DNA from: an uncultured Alphaproteobacteria bacterium
Lineage (GTDB): Bacteria > Pseudomonadota > Alphaproteobacteria > UBA2966
Reading direction: 5' to 3'
NCBI GenBank assembly: GCA_958295725.1
Contig: OY282368.1
Coordinates: 1,136,501 to 1,200,500, forward strand
Length of the DNA stretch: 64,000 nt
Shown in pieces: positions 1 to 9,620 of this stretch. A program made the position numbers and the translations under genes. Numbering within the stretch: the first letter of the stretch is position 1; each line of letters opens with the position of its first letter. The notes under the pieces are model-generated. The model did no database searches and was not told where the DNA came from. It worked only from the letters and a program-made list of their open reading frames with translations.

Positions 1-119
1 ACCATGTTCACGTCCATGGCGAGGTGCTGCCATTTCCCCCGCGGGTCCGTGAAGCGCAGGTCTACGTACTTGACATCATTGTCCTCGATCGACTTGAGGA
101 CCGGATTGGCGTCGGACAT
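1..119 (-). CDS. glnA: Glutamine synthetase, N-terminal fragment
   Basis: The first 39 codons of a type I glutamine synthetase, which makes glutamine from glutamate, ammonia and ATP in the cytoplasm; the rest lies beyond the window edge. The visible start reads MSDANPVLKSIEDNDV followed by KYVDLRFTDPRGKWQH, the usual N-terminal beta-grasp strand of GlnA. The ATG at 117-119 is preceded by a purine-rich AAGGAAGGG. It lies 50 bp downstream of glnB on the same strand, the classical alphaproteobacterial glnB-glnA operon in which PII controls the adenylylation of GlnA. Catalytic residues cannot be checked because they are outside the window. Confidence 0.95.
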   Translation of the reverse strand, partial: MSDANPVLKSIEDNDVKYVDLRFTDPRGKWQHLAMDVNM

Positions 120-169
120 GGTTTCCCTTCCTTGTTTCCTGTTGTGGTCGCCGCAACCCCGGGAAGAAG

Positions 170-541
<372 letters not shown>

Positions 542-652
542 TCAGCCCGGCATCCGATCAGCGCACCCAAACGCACCGGCCAAGGCGCGTCCCGAGACGT
601 CCGCGACGCGGCGCCTCGATTCCGCGCGAAGGAACGGTTCCGGCCCGGGCCC

Positions 653-1951
653 TCAAAGATCCTTGAGGAAGTACAGCAGGCTGGCGGCAGCCAGCAGCCA
701 CATGGCGACGTGTATCTCGCCCGCCTTGCCGGTCAGCGCCTTGACCGCGACGTAGGCGGTGAAGCCGATGGCGATCCCGTTGGCGATGCTGAAGGTGAAC
801 GGCATCACCACCGCGGCCAGGATCGCCGGGCCGTAGTCGCTGATGTCCTCCCAGTCGAGGTCCTTGAGGTTGCGGGCGAAGAACGTCGCCACGAACACCA
901 GCGCCGGCGCCGTCGCCCATCCGGGGATGGTCTTGGCGAGGGGAGCCAGGAACAGGCACAGCAGGAACAGCACCGCGCAGGTGACGGCCGTCAACCCGGT
1001 GCGCCCGCCTTCCTTGATGCCGGCGCCGCTCTCGATATAGCTCGTGGTGGTGCTGGTGCCGACGAGGCTGCCCACGGTGCTGGCGATCGAGTCGGAGAAC
1101 ACCGCGCGGCCGATACCCGCGACCTTGCCGTCCTCGTCCACCTTCCCCGCCATGTTGGCGACCGAGGTCAATGTTCCCGCGGTATCGAAAAAATCGACGA
1201 ACAGGAACGTCAGCACGACGGTCACGAGGCCGAGCTCGAACACCCTGCCGATGTCGAGGGCGAGGAACGTCGGCGCCAGACTCGGCGGAGCCCAGTCGCC
1301 GCCGCCCCAGGTCGCATCGCCGGTGATCAGGCCGACGCCGGTAATGGCCAGGATGCCGATGACGATGGCGCCCGGAATCTTGCGCGCGTCGAGCACCATG
1401 ATGACGATGAAACCAAGGCAGGCGAGGGCCGCGGTCGAGCTGGTCAGATCGCCGATCATCACCAGGGTGGCGGGGCTGTCGACCACGATGCCGGCGTTGC
1501 GCAGGCCGATGATCGCGAGAAAGAGGCCGATCCCGGCGCTGACCCCGAAGCGCAGGCTCCTCGGCACCGCCTCGATGATCCACTGCCGGAACCTGGTCGC
1601 GCTCAGGGCGATGAACAGGACGCCGGAGCAGAACACCGCGCCCAACGCGACCTGCCAGGCATGGCCCATGCCGATGACCACGCCGTAGGTGAAGAAGGCG
1701 TTGAGGCCCATGCCGGGCGCCAGCGCCACCGGCCAGTTGGCCCACAGGCCCATGATCCCGGTGCCGACTACCGCGGCGATGATGGTGGCGGTGAAGACGG
1801 CGCCGAAATCCATCCCCGCGTCCTGGAGGATCAACGGGTTGACGGCGATGATGTAGGCCATCGTCAGGAAGGTGGCGGCGCCGGCGACGATCTCCCGCCG
1901 TACCGTGGTTCCATTCTCCTGGAGCTTGAAGTACCGATCGATGAAGTTCAC
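653..1951 (-). CDS. AzgA-type NCS2 purine permease
   Basis: A 432-residue polytopic inner-membrane permease of the AzgA branch of NCS2 (guanine/hypoxanthine or adenine proton symporters such as GhxP or AdeP of E. coli). The N-terminus MNFIDRYFKLQENGT and the following AGAATFLTMAYIIAVNP (about residues 23-39) are family hallmarks, as are ALAPGMGLNAFF at 76-87 and FVDFFDTAGT at 251-260. About 12-14 hydrophobic segments can be picked out. Length is typical. It lies upstream of glnB on the same strand, so imported purines may feed nitrogen metabolism. A palindrome (CCTCAA, six bases, TTGAGG at 651-668) overlaps its stop codon but lacks a T-run. The exact purine cannot be told from sequence. Confidence 0.92.
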   Translation of the reverse strand: MNFIDRYFKLQENGTTVRREIVAGAATFLTMAYIIAVNPLILQDAGMDFGAVFTATIIAAVVGTGIMGLWANWPVALAPGMGLNAFFTYGVVIGMGHAWQVALGAVFCSGVLFIALSATRFRQWIIEAVPRSLRFGVSAGIGLFLAIIGLRNAGIVVDSPATLVMIGDLTSSTAALACLGFIVIMVLDARKIPGAIVIGILAITGVGLITGDATWGGGDWAPPSLAPTFLALDIGRVFELGLVTVVLTFLFVDFFDTAGTLTSVANMAGKVDEDGKVAGIGRAVFSDSIASTVGSLVGTSTTTSYIESGAGIKEGGRTGLTAVTCAVLFLLCLFLAPLAKTIPGWATAPALVFVATFFARNLKDLDWEDISDYGPAILAAVVMPFTFSIANGIAIGFTAYVAVKALTGKAGEIHVAMWLLAAASLLYFLKDL

Positions 1952-2345
1952 TGGGTGTCTTTCCCTGGATCGAGGATTGTCGGAGCGCGGCCTGAAGACT
2001 GACTCAAAACCTTCGTCTTTTCAACGTGCCGGGTGCCTGCGCCGCCGCCGGCCCGCCCATGCCCGGTCGCGGGAACGGGCGCTCGGAACCGTGTTTTTCT
2101 CAATCGGCGATGCACTCTGCCCAGGCTATCTCGGATTGATAGTGAAAACGTGCAAAGTGTGCAAGAGAAAAATTTCCTTAACGGTCAATTTTTTGTGATC
2201 CAGGTGAACAGTGGATCGGAAGCGCCGGGTTCCGGGAGCGCCATGCTCCCCTCCCTTGGGCTCCGACTCTATCATAATTGCGCGTGTTTTCCACCGTCGT
2301 CCCGACGCCGACGGCGGACATCGGCCGCCCGCCGCTGGCGGCGCG
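1952..2345 (-). promoter_or_regulatory. Intergenic region upstream of the purine permease
   Basis: A 394-bp gap between the divergently placed ends of the hydantoinase B gene and the permease start. It holds no credible gene. Unlike the surroundings it has an AT-rich island at about 2140-2215. Read on the minus strand this contains a TTGACC hexamer (complement of 2184-2189) and a run of A/T, which could be the permease promoter. On the plus strand GTGCAA occurs twice nine bases apart (GTGCAA-AGT-GTGCAA, about 2151-2165), a possible operator. No purine riboswitch fold was recognised. Confidence 0.35.
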
Positions 2346-4415
2346 TCAGGTCTCCGGGGGCGGTCCGCCCGCGAGCGGCGGATCCTGGACGTCGCGCCGC
2401 CGCAACAGGCGCAGGCGCACCGGACTTCCTTCCGCGACCCGGAGTTGCCGTTGGCCCCACGAGTCCAGCGAGACCGAGTCCGTCGGCATCTCGCCGTCGG
2501 CGCGCACCCACCCCCGCAACGGGACGGGAACGTCGCCCAGCGCCTCCACCAGGTCGTCGTCGCGCAGGTCGCGTTCGGCCGCGGTCCGGGGATGGACGCG
2601 GAACATCCGATGCCGGCCGAGATCGCCGACGCACGACTCGTCCTCCCCGACGACGGCCAGCTCGCGCCAATCGGGCCGGGCGGCCGTCCGCAGGGTCTCG
2701 GTCGCCCCGGCGTCGAGGTCTCCCGCGTCCGACACGACGACGCCGTACACGTCGCGGGCCACCGCGACGGAGAGAAACCCGTCGGCGACGTCCGCGGCGA
2801 CGAGCTCGGGTTCGCGCTCGCGCGGCGCCCCGTAACCGCCGCCGCCCGCCGTGTGAGCCACCACGACGTCGTCGCGGGACAGAGGGACGCCGCTCGCCTT
2901 GCCCGGCGTGGCGAGGGCGGCGATCTCGCCGTTCCCCGAGCGGATGGCGTAGGCGTTGGGCGCGCCGCTGGCGCCGCCGAGCACGCCGAACGGCGGCACG
3001 ATGGCCCGGTCCGACACCAGCGAGAATGTCGCCCGCCGGCCCAGGGACCTGATCTCAAGTCGCAGGCCGAGCCCGCCGCGCCGACGCCCATGCCCGCACG
3101 AATCGGCGCGGATCTCCTCGCGCACGACCTCCAGCGGGAAATGCGTCTCGATGGCCTCGACGGGCAGGATCGGCTGGTTGTCGGCCCAGTCGACGGTTCC
3201 GAACACGGACGATCCGTCGTGTTCCGCGAAACCTCCGGAGCCGCCCACCGGAACCTCGTAAAAAACGTAGTTGCGCCCGGTGCGGTCGTCCACGCCTCCG
3301 ATCAGGGTGTGGTTGGACGTCCCCTGCATGTCGCCCGCCATGCGCTCGGGCAACGCCGCCGCCAGCGCTGCCGCGGTCAGGGTGATCGTGCGGCGGCGGA
3401 TTTCCGCGTGCGCGCCGCAGGGCACGGGCGGGGTGGCGTTGACGACGGTGCCGGGCGCGGCCGTGAAGGCGAGGGGCGCGAAGATGCCCTGATTGATCGG
3501 ATCCTCGGGATCGAGGAAGGCCTTGAGCGCGATCACCGCGCCGGCGGCGCTGACGGCGAGGGAAGCGTTGACCACGCCGGCGACCTGTTCCGAGGAGCCG
3601 GAGAAGTCGATGCGCACGGTGTCGTTCTCGACGGTCAGCGCGAGACGGAGAAGCACGGGATCGAAGACGCCGTCGTGATAGAACTCGAGATAGTCCTCCG
3701 CGTGGTAGGTCCCGTCCGGAAGCGCGCGGATGCGCTCGCGCGTGCGGCTCTCGGTCCGCTCGACATCGCGGTCGACGCAGGCGACGACAGTCTCGAGGCG
3801 GTGACGGTCGAGGATTTCCCGGACGCGCCTTTCCGCCACGCGGCAGGTCGACAGCATGGCGCGGAAGTCGCCCTTTCGGTTCTCGGGCACCCGCATGTTG
3901 TTGAACAGGAGGTCCAGGGCGGCCCGATTGGGCACGCCCCGTTCATGGATCCTGATCGGCGGGATGCGCACGCCTTCCTGCAGGATCTCGGTCGCCAGGC
4001 CGGACATGCTGCCGGGCGCCATGCCGCCGACGTCATCCCAGTGGGAACGGTTGGCGGCGAAGAAGACCGCCGCGCCGTCCTCGAAGATCGGATAGAGCAT
4101 GGTGACGTCGTTGAGATGCGTCCCGCCCCGGTAGGCGTCGTTCATCAGGAAGACGTCGCCGGGATGCACGTCGCCGTCGTAGGTCTCCAGGATCGCCTCG
4201 ACGGTCCACGGCATGGGCACCACGTGGACCGGCAGGTCTTCCCGCGATTGAGCGACGAGGCGGCCCTCGCCGTCGAACAGCGCGCACGAGAAGTCCTTCA
4301 TCTCGGTGATGGTCACGGAATAGGCGGCGCGGATCATGGTCGCGCGCATTTCGCGCACGACGGCGATCAGTCGTTCGGTGACGACCTCGACGGCGATGGG
4401 GTCGAGCTCGCTCAT
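2346..4415 (-). CDS. hyuB: Hydantoinase B / oxoprolinase subunit
   Basis: A 689-residue HyuB-family protein, the partner of HyuA in ATP-dependent opening of five-membered lactam or hydantoin-like rings (N-methylhydantoinase, 5-oxoprolinase, acetone-carboxylase relatives). The start MSELDPIAVEVVTERL is typical. NDAYRGGTHLNDV at 92-104, HWDDVGG at 125-131 and the later GDMQGTSNHTLIGG are family-conserved. The open frame runs far upstream, but the true start is the ATG at 4413-4415, which overlaps the HyuA stop as ATGA, so the two are translationally coupled. Compared with the 562-residue copy at 52823-54511, the extra length is a C-terminal extension of about 130 residues after the glycine-rich AGGGGYG motif. 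The substrate cannot be inferred. Confidence 0.9.
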   Translation of the reverse strand: MSELDPIAVEVVTERLIAVVREMRATMIRAAYSVTITEMKDFSCALFDGEGRLVAQSREDLPVHVVPMPWTVEAILETYDGDVHPGDVFLMNDAYRGGTHLNDVTMLYPIFEDGAAVFFAANRSHWDDVGGMAPGSMSGLATEILQEGVRIPPIRIHERGVPNRAALDLLFNNMRVPENRKGDFRAMLSTCRVAERRVREILDRHRLETVVACVDRDVERTESRTRERIRALPDGTYHAEDYLEFYHDGVFDPVLLRLALTVENDTVRIDFSGSSEQVAGVVNASLAVSAAGAVIALKAFLDPEDPINQGIFAPLAFTAAPGTVVNATPPVPCGAHAEIRRRTITLTAAALAAALPERMAGDMQGTSNHTLIGGVDDRTGRNYVFYEVPVGGSGGFAEHDGSSVFGTVDWADNQPILPVEAIETHFPLEVVREEIRADSCGHGRRRGGLGLRLEIRSLGRRATFSLVSDRAIVPPFGVLGGASGAPNAYAIRSGNGEIAALATPGKASGVPLSRDDVVVAHTAGGGGYGAPREREPELVAADVADGFLSVAVARDVYGVVVSDAGDLDAGATETLRTAARPDWRELAVVGEDESCVGDLGRHRMFRVHPRTAAERDLRDDDLVEALGDVPVPLRGWVRADGEMPTDSVSLDSWGQRQLRVAEGSPVRLRLLRRRDVQDPPLAGGPPPET

Positions 4416-6445
4416 TTCCTTCCGACCTCCAGCCGCAGATTGCCTCGCGGGTCCACGCGCAGGACGTCGGAGGGCCAGACCACCGTGACGGATCCCGTCT
4501 CCCCGACGATCGCCGGCCCTCGAATCTCCGAACCCCGGGGCAGATGGCGCCGCGCATGGACGGGGCAGTCCACGGTGCGGCCGCGGAAACGGACGGAACG
4601 GGTCTCGCGGGGCGTCGCCGAACCCCCCGCCGGGGCTTCGCAACCGATGTCCAGCGGGTCGACCGGCAACGCCGCCGAGATCCGCGCGTTCACCAGCTCC
4701 ACCGGCTCGTCGGCGTCCGAGTGGCCGAAGGCGGCCTCGTGGGCGGCGTGGAATTCCGCGGCGAGCGTCGCGGGGTCCGGCGAGTCGGTCGCGCACTTGA
4801 GGTTGAGCGTGGACGACTGCCCGACATAGCGCACGTCGACGGAGCGCTCGAATTCGAGATCCGCGACGGGCAGGCGGTCGGCTTCGAACTCGCCCACGCC
4901 GCCGGCCCGAAGCTCGGCATGGACGGCCGTCAGCTCCGACGCCTCCATGTCCGAGAGGCGGCGCACCATGGTTCGCACGAAGTCCCGCTTCAACGGCGAG
5001 AGCAGAAGCCCCAGCGCCGAGAGATTGCCCGGATGGGGCGGGATCAGGACCGAGGTCATCCCCAGCTCGCTGGCGAGCTCGGAGGCGAACATGGGCCCGG
5101 CGCCGCCGTAGGCGAGCAGCACGAAGTCGCGCGGGTCGTGGCCCCGGTATACCGACACCTCGCGGATCGTGCCCGCCATCTTCACCGTCGCCAGATGGAC
5201 GATGCCTTCCGCCAGCGCCATGGTGTCCAGGCCCGGCAGGGAGGCTTTCAGCCGACCGATGGCGGCTTCCGCGAGACCGGGGTGGAGCGTGATCTCGCCC
5301 GACAGCGGGTCGCCGGCGTCGAGACGGTTGAGCAGAAGGTTCGCGTCGGTGACCGTGGGAGCCTCGCCGCCCAGTCCGTAGCAGGCCGGACCGGGCCGCG
5401 CGCCGGCGCTTTCGGGTCCGACCCGCAGCGTCTCGCCGGAGACACTGGCGATGCTGCCGCCGCCGGCCCCCACGGTAACGATGTCCACCTGTGGAATGCG
5501 CGTCGGATAGCCGGCGATGCGGCCTTCGGTCGTGTGCCGGATCTCCCCGCCCTCGATCAGGGCCACGTCCGTGCTGGTCCCGCCCATGTCGCAGGTGATG
5601 ACGTTGGCCATGCCCGCGTCGCGGGCGATGGCGCGCGCGCCGGCCACGCCGCCGGCGGGCCCCGACAGGATGGTGGCCGCCGGGAGCCGGCGGGCGGCCC
5701 GCGCCGTCATGACTCCGCCGCTCGATTGCATGACCAGCATCGGACGGGCATGGCCCCCGTCCGACAGGCGGTCCTCGACCGAGCCCAGGTATCGGTCCAT
5801 CGCCGGCGCCACCGCCGCGTTCAGCACCGTGGTGCTGAAGCGTTCGTATTCGCGGTACTCCGGGGCCACCGACGACGACGTCGAGATCGGGACGCCGCCG
5901 GCCATCTCGGCGAGCGTGTCTCGCGCGGCCTCTTCGTTCGCGGGGTTGGCGTAGGCGTGAAGGAAGCATACGGCCCAGGCGTCATAGGACGCCGGATCGC
6001 AAGACGCGAGCGCCGCGCGCAGGCCGTCGGCGTCGACCGCGCGGCCGATGGCGCCGTCCGCGTGAGTGCGCTCGGCGACCTCGAAACGGTCCGGGCGCGG
6101 GATCAACGGGGGCGGCTTCACGAGTTTGAGATCGTAGAGCTTCGTGCGCTCGCCGCGGCCGATCTCGATGATGTCGCGGAACCCCTCGGTGGTGAGCAGG
6201 GCGACGCGGCCTCCCTTGCCTTCGAGGATGGCGTTCGTCGCCACGGTGGTGCCGTGCAGCACGCGCTCGACCTTGCCCGGGTCGGCGCCGACCTTGGCCA
6301 GCGCGTTCATGAAGGCGACGGACTGGTTGCGCGGGTCCGAGGGGACCTTGGCGACCAGCGCGCGCCGTTCGGCGCGGTCGAACAGCACGACGTCGGTGAA
6401 CGTGCCACCCACGTCCACGCCGACGGAAAACGAATTCCGGTCCAT
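4412..6445 (-). CDS. hyuA: Hydantoinase A / oxoprolinase subunit
   Basis: A 677-residue HyuA-family protein with the actin-like ATPase fold. DVGGTFTDVV at 11-20 is the phosphate-1 loop, HGTTVATN is at 64-71, and DMGGTSTDV at 286-294 is the second phosphate-binding loop. It would phosphorylate the ring carbonyl so that the HyuB partner can open the amide. It is coupled to hyuB by a 4-bp overlap and preceded, 25 bp away, by an amidase gene, suggesting a catabolic cluster for a cyclic amide or imide in which the linear product is then hydrolysed. A second HyuA at 50714-52816 is a paralogue. ATG start at 6443-6445. Confidence 0.92.
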   Translation of the reverse strand: MDRNSFSVGVDVGGTFTDVVLFDRAERRALVAKVPSDPRNQSVAFMNALAKVGADPGKVERVLHGTTVATNAILEGKGGRVALLTTEGFRDIIEIGRGERTKLYDLKLVKPPPLIPRPDRFEVAERTHADGAIGRAVDADGLRAALASCDPASYDAWAVCFLHAYANPANEEAARDTLAEMAGGVPISTSSSVAPEYREYERFSTTVLNAAVAPAMDRYLGSVEDRLSDGGHARPMLVMQSSGGVMTARAARRLPAATILSGPAGGVAGARAIARDAGMANVITCDMGGTSTDVALIEGGEIRHTTEGRIAGYPTRIPQVDIVTVGAGGGSIASVSGETLRVGPESAGARPGPACYGLGGEAPTVTDANLLLNRLDAGDPLSGEITLHPGLAEAAIGRLKASLPGLDTMALAEGIVHLATVKMAGTIREVSVYRGHDPRDFVLLAYGGAGPMFASELASELGMTSVLIPPHPGNLSALGLLLSPLKRDFVRTMVRRLSDMEASELTAVHAELRAGGVGEFEADRLPVADLEFERSVDVRYVGQSSTLNLKCATDSPDPATLAAEFHAAHEAAFGHSDADEPVELVNARISAALPVDPLDIGCEAPAGGSATPRETRSVRFRGRTVDCPVHARRHLPRGSEIRGPAIVGETGSVTVVWPSDVLRVDPRGNLRLEVGRK

Positions 6446-6470
6446 CGTCGCGTCGACTCCCCGCGGCGGC

Positions 6471-7811
6471 TCAGCCGGCGGCGGGCGCGGGCATGGGATC
6501 GAGCCGCCGCTCGACCCAGTCCGCGATCTCGATCAGCCGGGTTTCGTCGAAAGGCCGCCCCACGAGCTGCAGGCCCACGGGCAGGCCCTCGTCGCCGAGT
6601 CCGGCGGGAACCGTGAAGCAGGGCCATCCCAGCACCGTCCACGGTGTCTGGCACAGGCGGGGGCCGATGGTGCTCCGGTCCGGCGCGACCTCGGACGCGG
6701 ACGGCAGGACGAAACCGTCGACGCCCTCGATCATGGCCTCGAGCCGATGCCGGACACGGCGGCGGAGGCGCTGGGCGCGCACGTAGGCCGTCGCCGGGAC
6801 GGCCGATCCGATATCGAGTTGCGCCAGCAAGCCGGGCGCGTAGTGCGCTCGATGCCTGGCCATGTTGTCCGCCTGGGTCGCGGCGGCCTCGACGATCAGG
6901 ATCGCGGTGTGCAGCGAGAGGAACAGTTCCAGCGGCACGGGCAGCCGCGCCCGACGGATCCCGGCGCCCGCCCTGGCGAGGCGGTCGACGGCGTCGGAGA
7001 CGCGACTCGCGACGTCGCGGCTGGAAATCTCCAGGAAGTCCTCGAGCAGGAGCAGGCGCGGCGGGTGGTCCGCGGTCCCGGCGGGGAGCTCGAAGGCGCC
7101 CAGGCTCGCGGTGGCCCGGTCTCGCGGGTCGGGACCGGAGACCGCGGCGCCGAACAGCGCCGCGTCCGCGACGCTCCGTCCCATCGCGCCGATCATGTCG
7201 AAGGAATGGGAGCGGGGCAGAAGACCGTGGCGGCTCACGCGGCCGAAGGTCGGCGTGAAGCCGACGATTCCCATGTAGGCCGCGGGACGGATCACCGAGC
7301 CGCCGGTCTGGGTGCCGAGGGCGATGGGCGCCATGCGATCGGCGACGGCCACGGCCGACCCGCTCGACGAGCCGCTGGCCGTGCGCTCGAGGTTCCAGGG
7401 GTTGTGCGTCCGCGACGGGTCGCGGCCGGCGAACTGGGTGGTCTCGACCTTGCCCAGGATGATGGCGCCGGCGGCGCGGAGCCTGGCGACGCACGTCGCG
7501 TCATGGCCGGGGTTGAACGTCCGCAGCGGCGCGAAGCCGCCCGCGGTCGGCAGGCGTTCGGTGAGGATCAGGTCCTTGACGCCGACGGGGATGCCGCACA
7601 ACGGACCCGCCGATTCATCCGCGTAGGCTCGTTCCGCGGACCGGGCGGCGTCGCGGGCGCCGTCCTTGTCCACGCGGACCCAGGCCCGGATCGTCGGTTC
7701 CCGGTCGTCGATGCGGGCGAGCAGGGCGTCGAGATAGTCGACGGGCGACAGCACGTCCGATCGCATTCGGTCGAGCGCCTCGGTCGCCGTGAGGTCGGGG
7801 AGGCCGGTCAT
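6471..7811 (-). CDS. Amidase-signature family amidase
   Basis: A 446-residue member of the amidase-signature family (AtzE/GatA-like hydrolases of carboxamides). The Ser-cisSer-Lys triad is visible: Lys79 in GIPVGVKDL, the cis-serine in GSSSGS at 147-152, and nucleophile Ser172 in QTGGSVIRPA. Length is normal for a free-standing amidase. The start overlaps the preceding 62-residue gene by 4 bp; that small gene looks like a GatC/AtzG-type partner, so the active form may be a heteromer like AtzE-AtzG. It precedes the hyuA-hyuB pair, consistent with degradation of an amide-bearing compound. Substrate unknown. Confidence 0.92.
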   Translation of the reverse strand: MTGLPDLTATEALDRMRSDVLSPVDYLDALLARIDDREPTIRAWVRVDKDGARDAARSAERAYADESAGPLCGIPVGVKDLILTERLPTAGGFAPLRTFNPGHDATCVARLRAAGAIILGKVETTQFAGRDPSRTHNPWNLERTASGSSSGSAVAVADRMAPIALGTQTGGSVIRPAAYMGIVGFTPTFGRVSRHGLLPRSHSFDMIGAMGRSVADAALFGAAVSGPDPRDRATASLGAFELPAGTADHPPRLLLLEDFLEISSRDVASRVSDAVDRLARAGAGIRRARLPVPLELFLSLHTAILIVEAAATQADNMARHRAHYAPGLLAQLDIGSAVPATAYVRAQRLRRRVRHRLEAMIEGVDGFVLPSASEVAPDRSTIGPRLCQTPWTVLGWPCFTVPAGLGDEGLPVGLQLVGRPFDETRLIEIADWVERRLDPMPAPAAG

Positions 7812-7996
7812 GCGCCGCGCGCGGGGGGTCCCATGAAATCGGGGTCCTCGTCGTCGAGCGCCACGGGTTCGCCCAGCACCATTGCCAGTTGTTCGGCGGT
7901 GGCGTCGATTTCCGAAGCGAGTTCCGCCACCCGTTCCTCGCCGAGCCCGGCGAGAAGCGCGCGCCGCAGTTCGGCCGCTACGTCTTCGGGAGACAT
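7808..7996 (-). CDS. Small GatC/AtzG-like amidase partner
   Basis: A 62-residue acidic protein, MSPEDVAAELRRALL at the start and ending near DEDPDFMGPPARGA. It overlaps the amidase start by 4 bp. Two predicted helices followed by an extended acidic, proline-containing tail is the layout of GatC and of AtzG, the small subunit that stabilises the amidase AtzE; size and position match. Assignment rests on these features rather than strong sequence identity. It would wrap around the amidase in the cytoplasm. It is short enough that automated annotation may miss it. Confidence 0.65.
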   Translation of the reverse strand: MSPEDVAAELRRALLAGLGEERVAELASEIDATAEQLAMVLGEPVALDDEDPDFMGPPARGA

Positions 7997-8036
7997 CCGT
8001 CGGTCACCTCGTGGCAGTGTCGGTCGGCGAGGGCGG

Positions 8037-9215
8037 CTACGACGCCAGCAGTTCCCGGAACCGGCGCATGGCCTCCCTGATGTTTTCGATGGAATTGGCG
8101 TAGGAGAAGCGGATGAACCCTTCGCCGTACTCCCCGAAGCTCGTGCCCGCGACGGCGGCGACGCCGGCTTCCTCGAGCAGCCGCGTTTGCAGGTTCCGGG
8201 AGGTGGCGCCGGTGCCGGCGGTGTTGGCGAAGGCGTAGAAGGCGCCGCCCGGCATGACGCAACGGACGCCGGGAATATCGTTGAGTTCGTCGACGATGAC
8301 CCGACGACGCTCGTCGAAGGCCCGCATCATTTCGTCCACGGCGTCCTGGGGTCCGGTCAGCGCCTCGATGCCCGCGTACTGCGTGGCGGCATTGACGCAG
8401 GAATGGTCGTTGACGCAGAGCTTGACGGCATGGTCGATGAGCGGCTCGGGCCACAATGAATACCCGAGTCGCCAACCGGTCATGGCGTAGGTCTTGGACC
8501 AGCCGTCGAGCAGGATCAGGCGATCACGGATCTCCTCGTAACCGAGCAGGCTCGCGTGCGGCCGGTTGTCGTAGACCATGCGCGAGTAGATCTCGTCGGC
8601 CAGAACGCAGACGCGCGGATGGGCGGCGAGACCGTCGACCAGGGTGTCGAGGTCGTCCGCGGAGACGACCCCGCCCGTGGGATTGGCGGGGCTGTTGACG
8701 ATGATCAGCCGCGTGTTCGGCGTGATGCGGTCGAGCACGTCGTTCGGATCGAACGAGAACCCCGTTTCCTCGTGAAGCGGGATCGGCACCGGGGTGGCGC
8801 CGGAAAACCGGATCGCCGATTCGTAGATGGGGAAGCCCGGATTCGGGTACATGATTTCCGCGCCGGCTTCGCCGAACATCAGGCACGAGAAGAACATCGT
8901 GGGCTTGCCGCCGGGAACGATCAGGATCCGGCCGGGATCCACGGACACGCCGCGCCGCCGCTCGATATCGGCGGCCACTGCCTCACGCAGCGCCGGGATA
9001 CCGATCGCGGGAGTGTAGCCGTGGTGGCCGTCCACGAGGGCCCGCTTGCCCGCCGCGACGATGTTCGGCGGGGTCTTGAAGTCGGGCTGGCCGATTCCCA
9101 AGTTGACGATGTCGCGGCCCTCGCGCGCAAGCAGTTCGGCGCGAGCGAGAACCTCGAAGGCTGTCTCGGTGCCGAGATGGGCCATCCGGTCGGCGAGTGT
9201 CGGCGCCGCGCTCAT
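8037..9215 (-). CDS. Class I/II pyridoxal-phosphate aminotransferase
   Basis: A 392-residue fold-type I aminotransferase of the aspartate/aromatic group. The PLP lysine is Lys241 in GWSKTYAMTGWRLGY. Asp207 and Tyr210 in ADEIYSRM and Asn178 in NSPANPTGG are the other cofactor contacts, and a C-terminal RFSY carries the substrate-carboxylate arginine. The N-terminal INLGIGQPDF-like segment (here VNLGIGQPDF) fits. It heads the minus-strand run amidase-partner / amidase / hyuA / hyuB, with 40 bp to the next gene, and may transaminate an amino acid released by that pathway. Amino-acid preference cannot be read from the sequence. Confidence 0.9.
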   Translation of the reverse strand: MSAAPTLADRMAHLGTETAFEVLARAELLAREGRDIVNLGIGQPDFKTPPNIVAAGKRALVDGHHGYTPAIGIPALREAVAADIERRRGVSVDPGRILIVPGGKPTMFFSCLMFGEAGAEIMYPNPGFPIYESAIRFSGATPVPIPLHEETGFSFDPNDVLDRITPNTRLIIVNSPANPTGGVVSADDLDTLVDGLAAHPRVCVLADEIYSRMVYDNRPHASLLGYEEIRDRLILLDGWSKTYAMTGWRLGYSLWPEPLIDHAVKLCVNDHSCVNAATQYAGIEALTGPQDAVDEMMRAFDERRRVIVDELNDIPGVRCVMPGGAFYAFANTAGTGATSRNLQTRLLEEAGVAAVAGTSFGEYGEGFIRFSYANSIENIREAMRRFRELLAS

Positions 9216-9299
9216 GGCGCGGCACTATGCCACCGGGCCAGCGGTCCGGCAATCGCGGCGGGGCGGGGGAGGGCGTCTCCGGGACGGCGGGGCCGTGTC

Positions 9300-9581
9300 C
9301 TACGCCGCGCGCCGGCCGGCAATCGCCTCCCGTAGCCCTTCGAGCAGCCCCTCCAGCTTCGCCATGCGCTCCCGCAGGTCGGTCTGTCCCCGTTCGACGC
9401 GGTCGATGCGTTCATTGATCTGGTCGCTGCTCTGATCGATGCGCTCGTTGATCCGGTCGATGCGGTCGTCGATCCGGTCGATGCGAGTATCCAGACGGGC
9501 GCCCTGCCGGAGGATAAGGCTGGCCAAGGCCACGCCGACAGTACCGACAGTCGCGAGGATGGTGATCGTGGGGCCGTCCAT
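9300..9581 (-). CDS. Small membrane-anchored coiled-coil protein, copy A
   Basis: A 93-residue protein with one N-terminal hydrophobic segment (about residues 6-25) followed by a strongly heptad-patterned coil, in which IDRIDDRIDRINERID-type units repeat, then a conserved tail LRERMAKLEGLLEGLREAI. A 74-residue paralogue at 36036-36260 has the same anchor motif LILRQGARLD and the same tail but lacks two coil units. It is likely a small inner-membrane protein with a cytoplasmic or periplasmic coil. Function unknown. Both copies lie at unrelated loci next to the same short conserved DNA motif, suggesting a mobile or repeatedly copied module. Confidence 0.7.
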   Translation of the reverse strand: MDGPTITILATVGTVGVALASLILRQGARLDTRIDRIDDRIDRINERIDQSSDQINERIDRVERGQTDLRERMAKLEGLLEGLREAIAGRRAA

Positions 9582-9620
9582 GTGCCAAGCTTAAGGCGGT
9601 GGCGGCGGTAAGGGAAGAGG

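Noticed and set aside
2346-5969. 1207-residue version of the hydantoinase B gene
   Set aside because: The upstream 500 codons are antisense-like arginine/glycine-rich sequence overlapping hyuA; the conserved HyuB start is at 4415.
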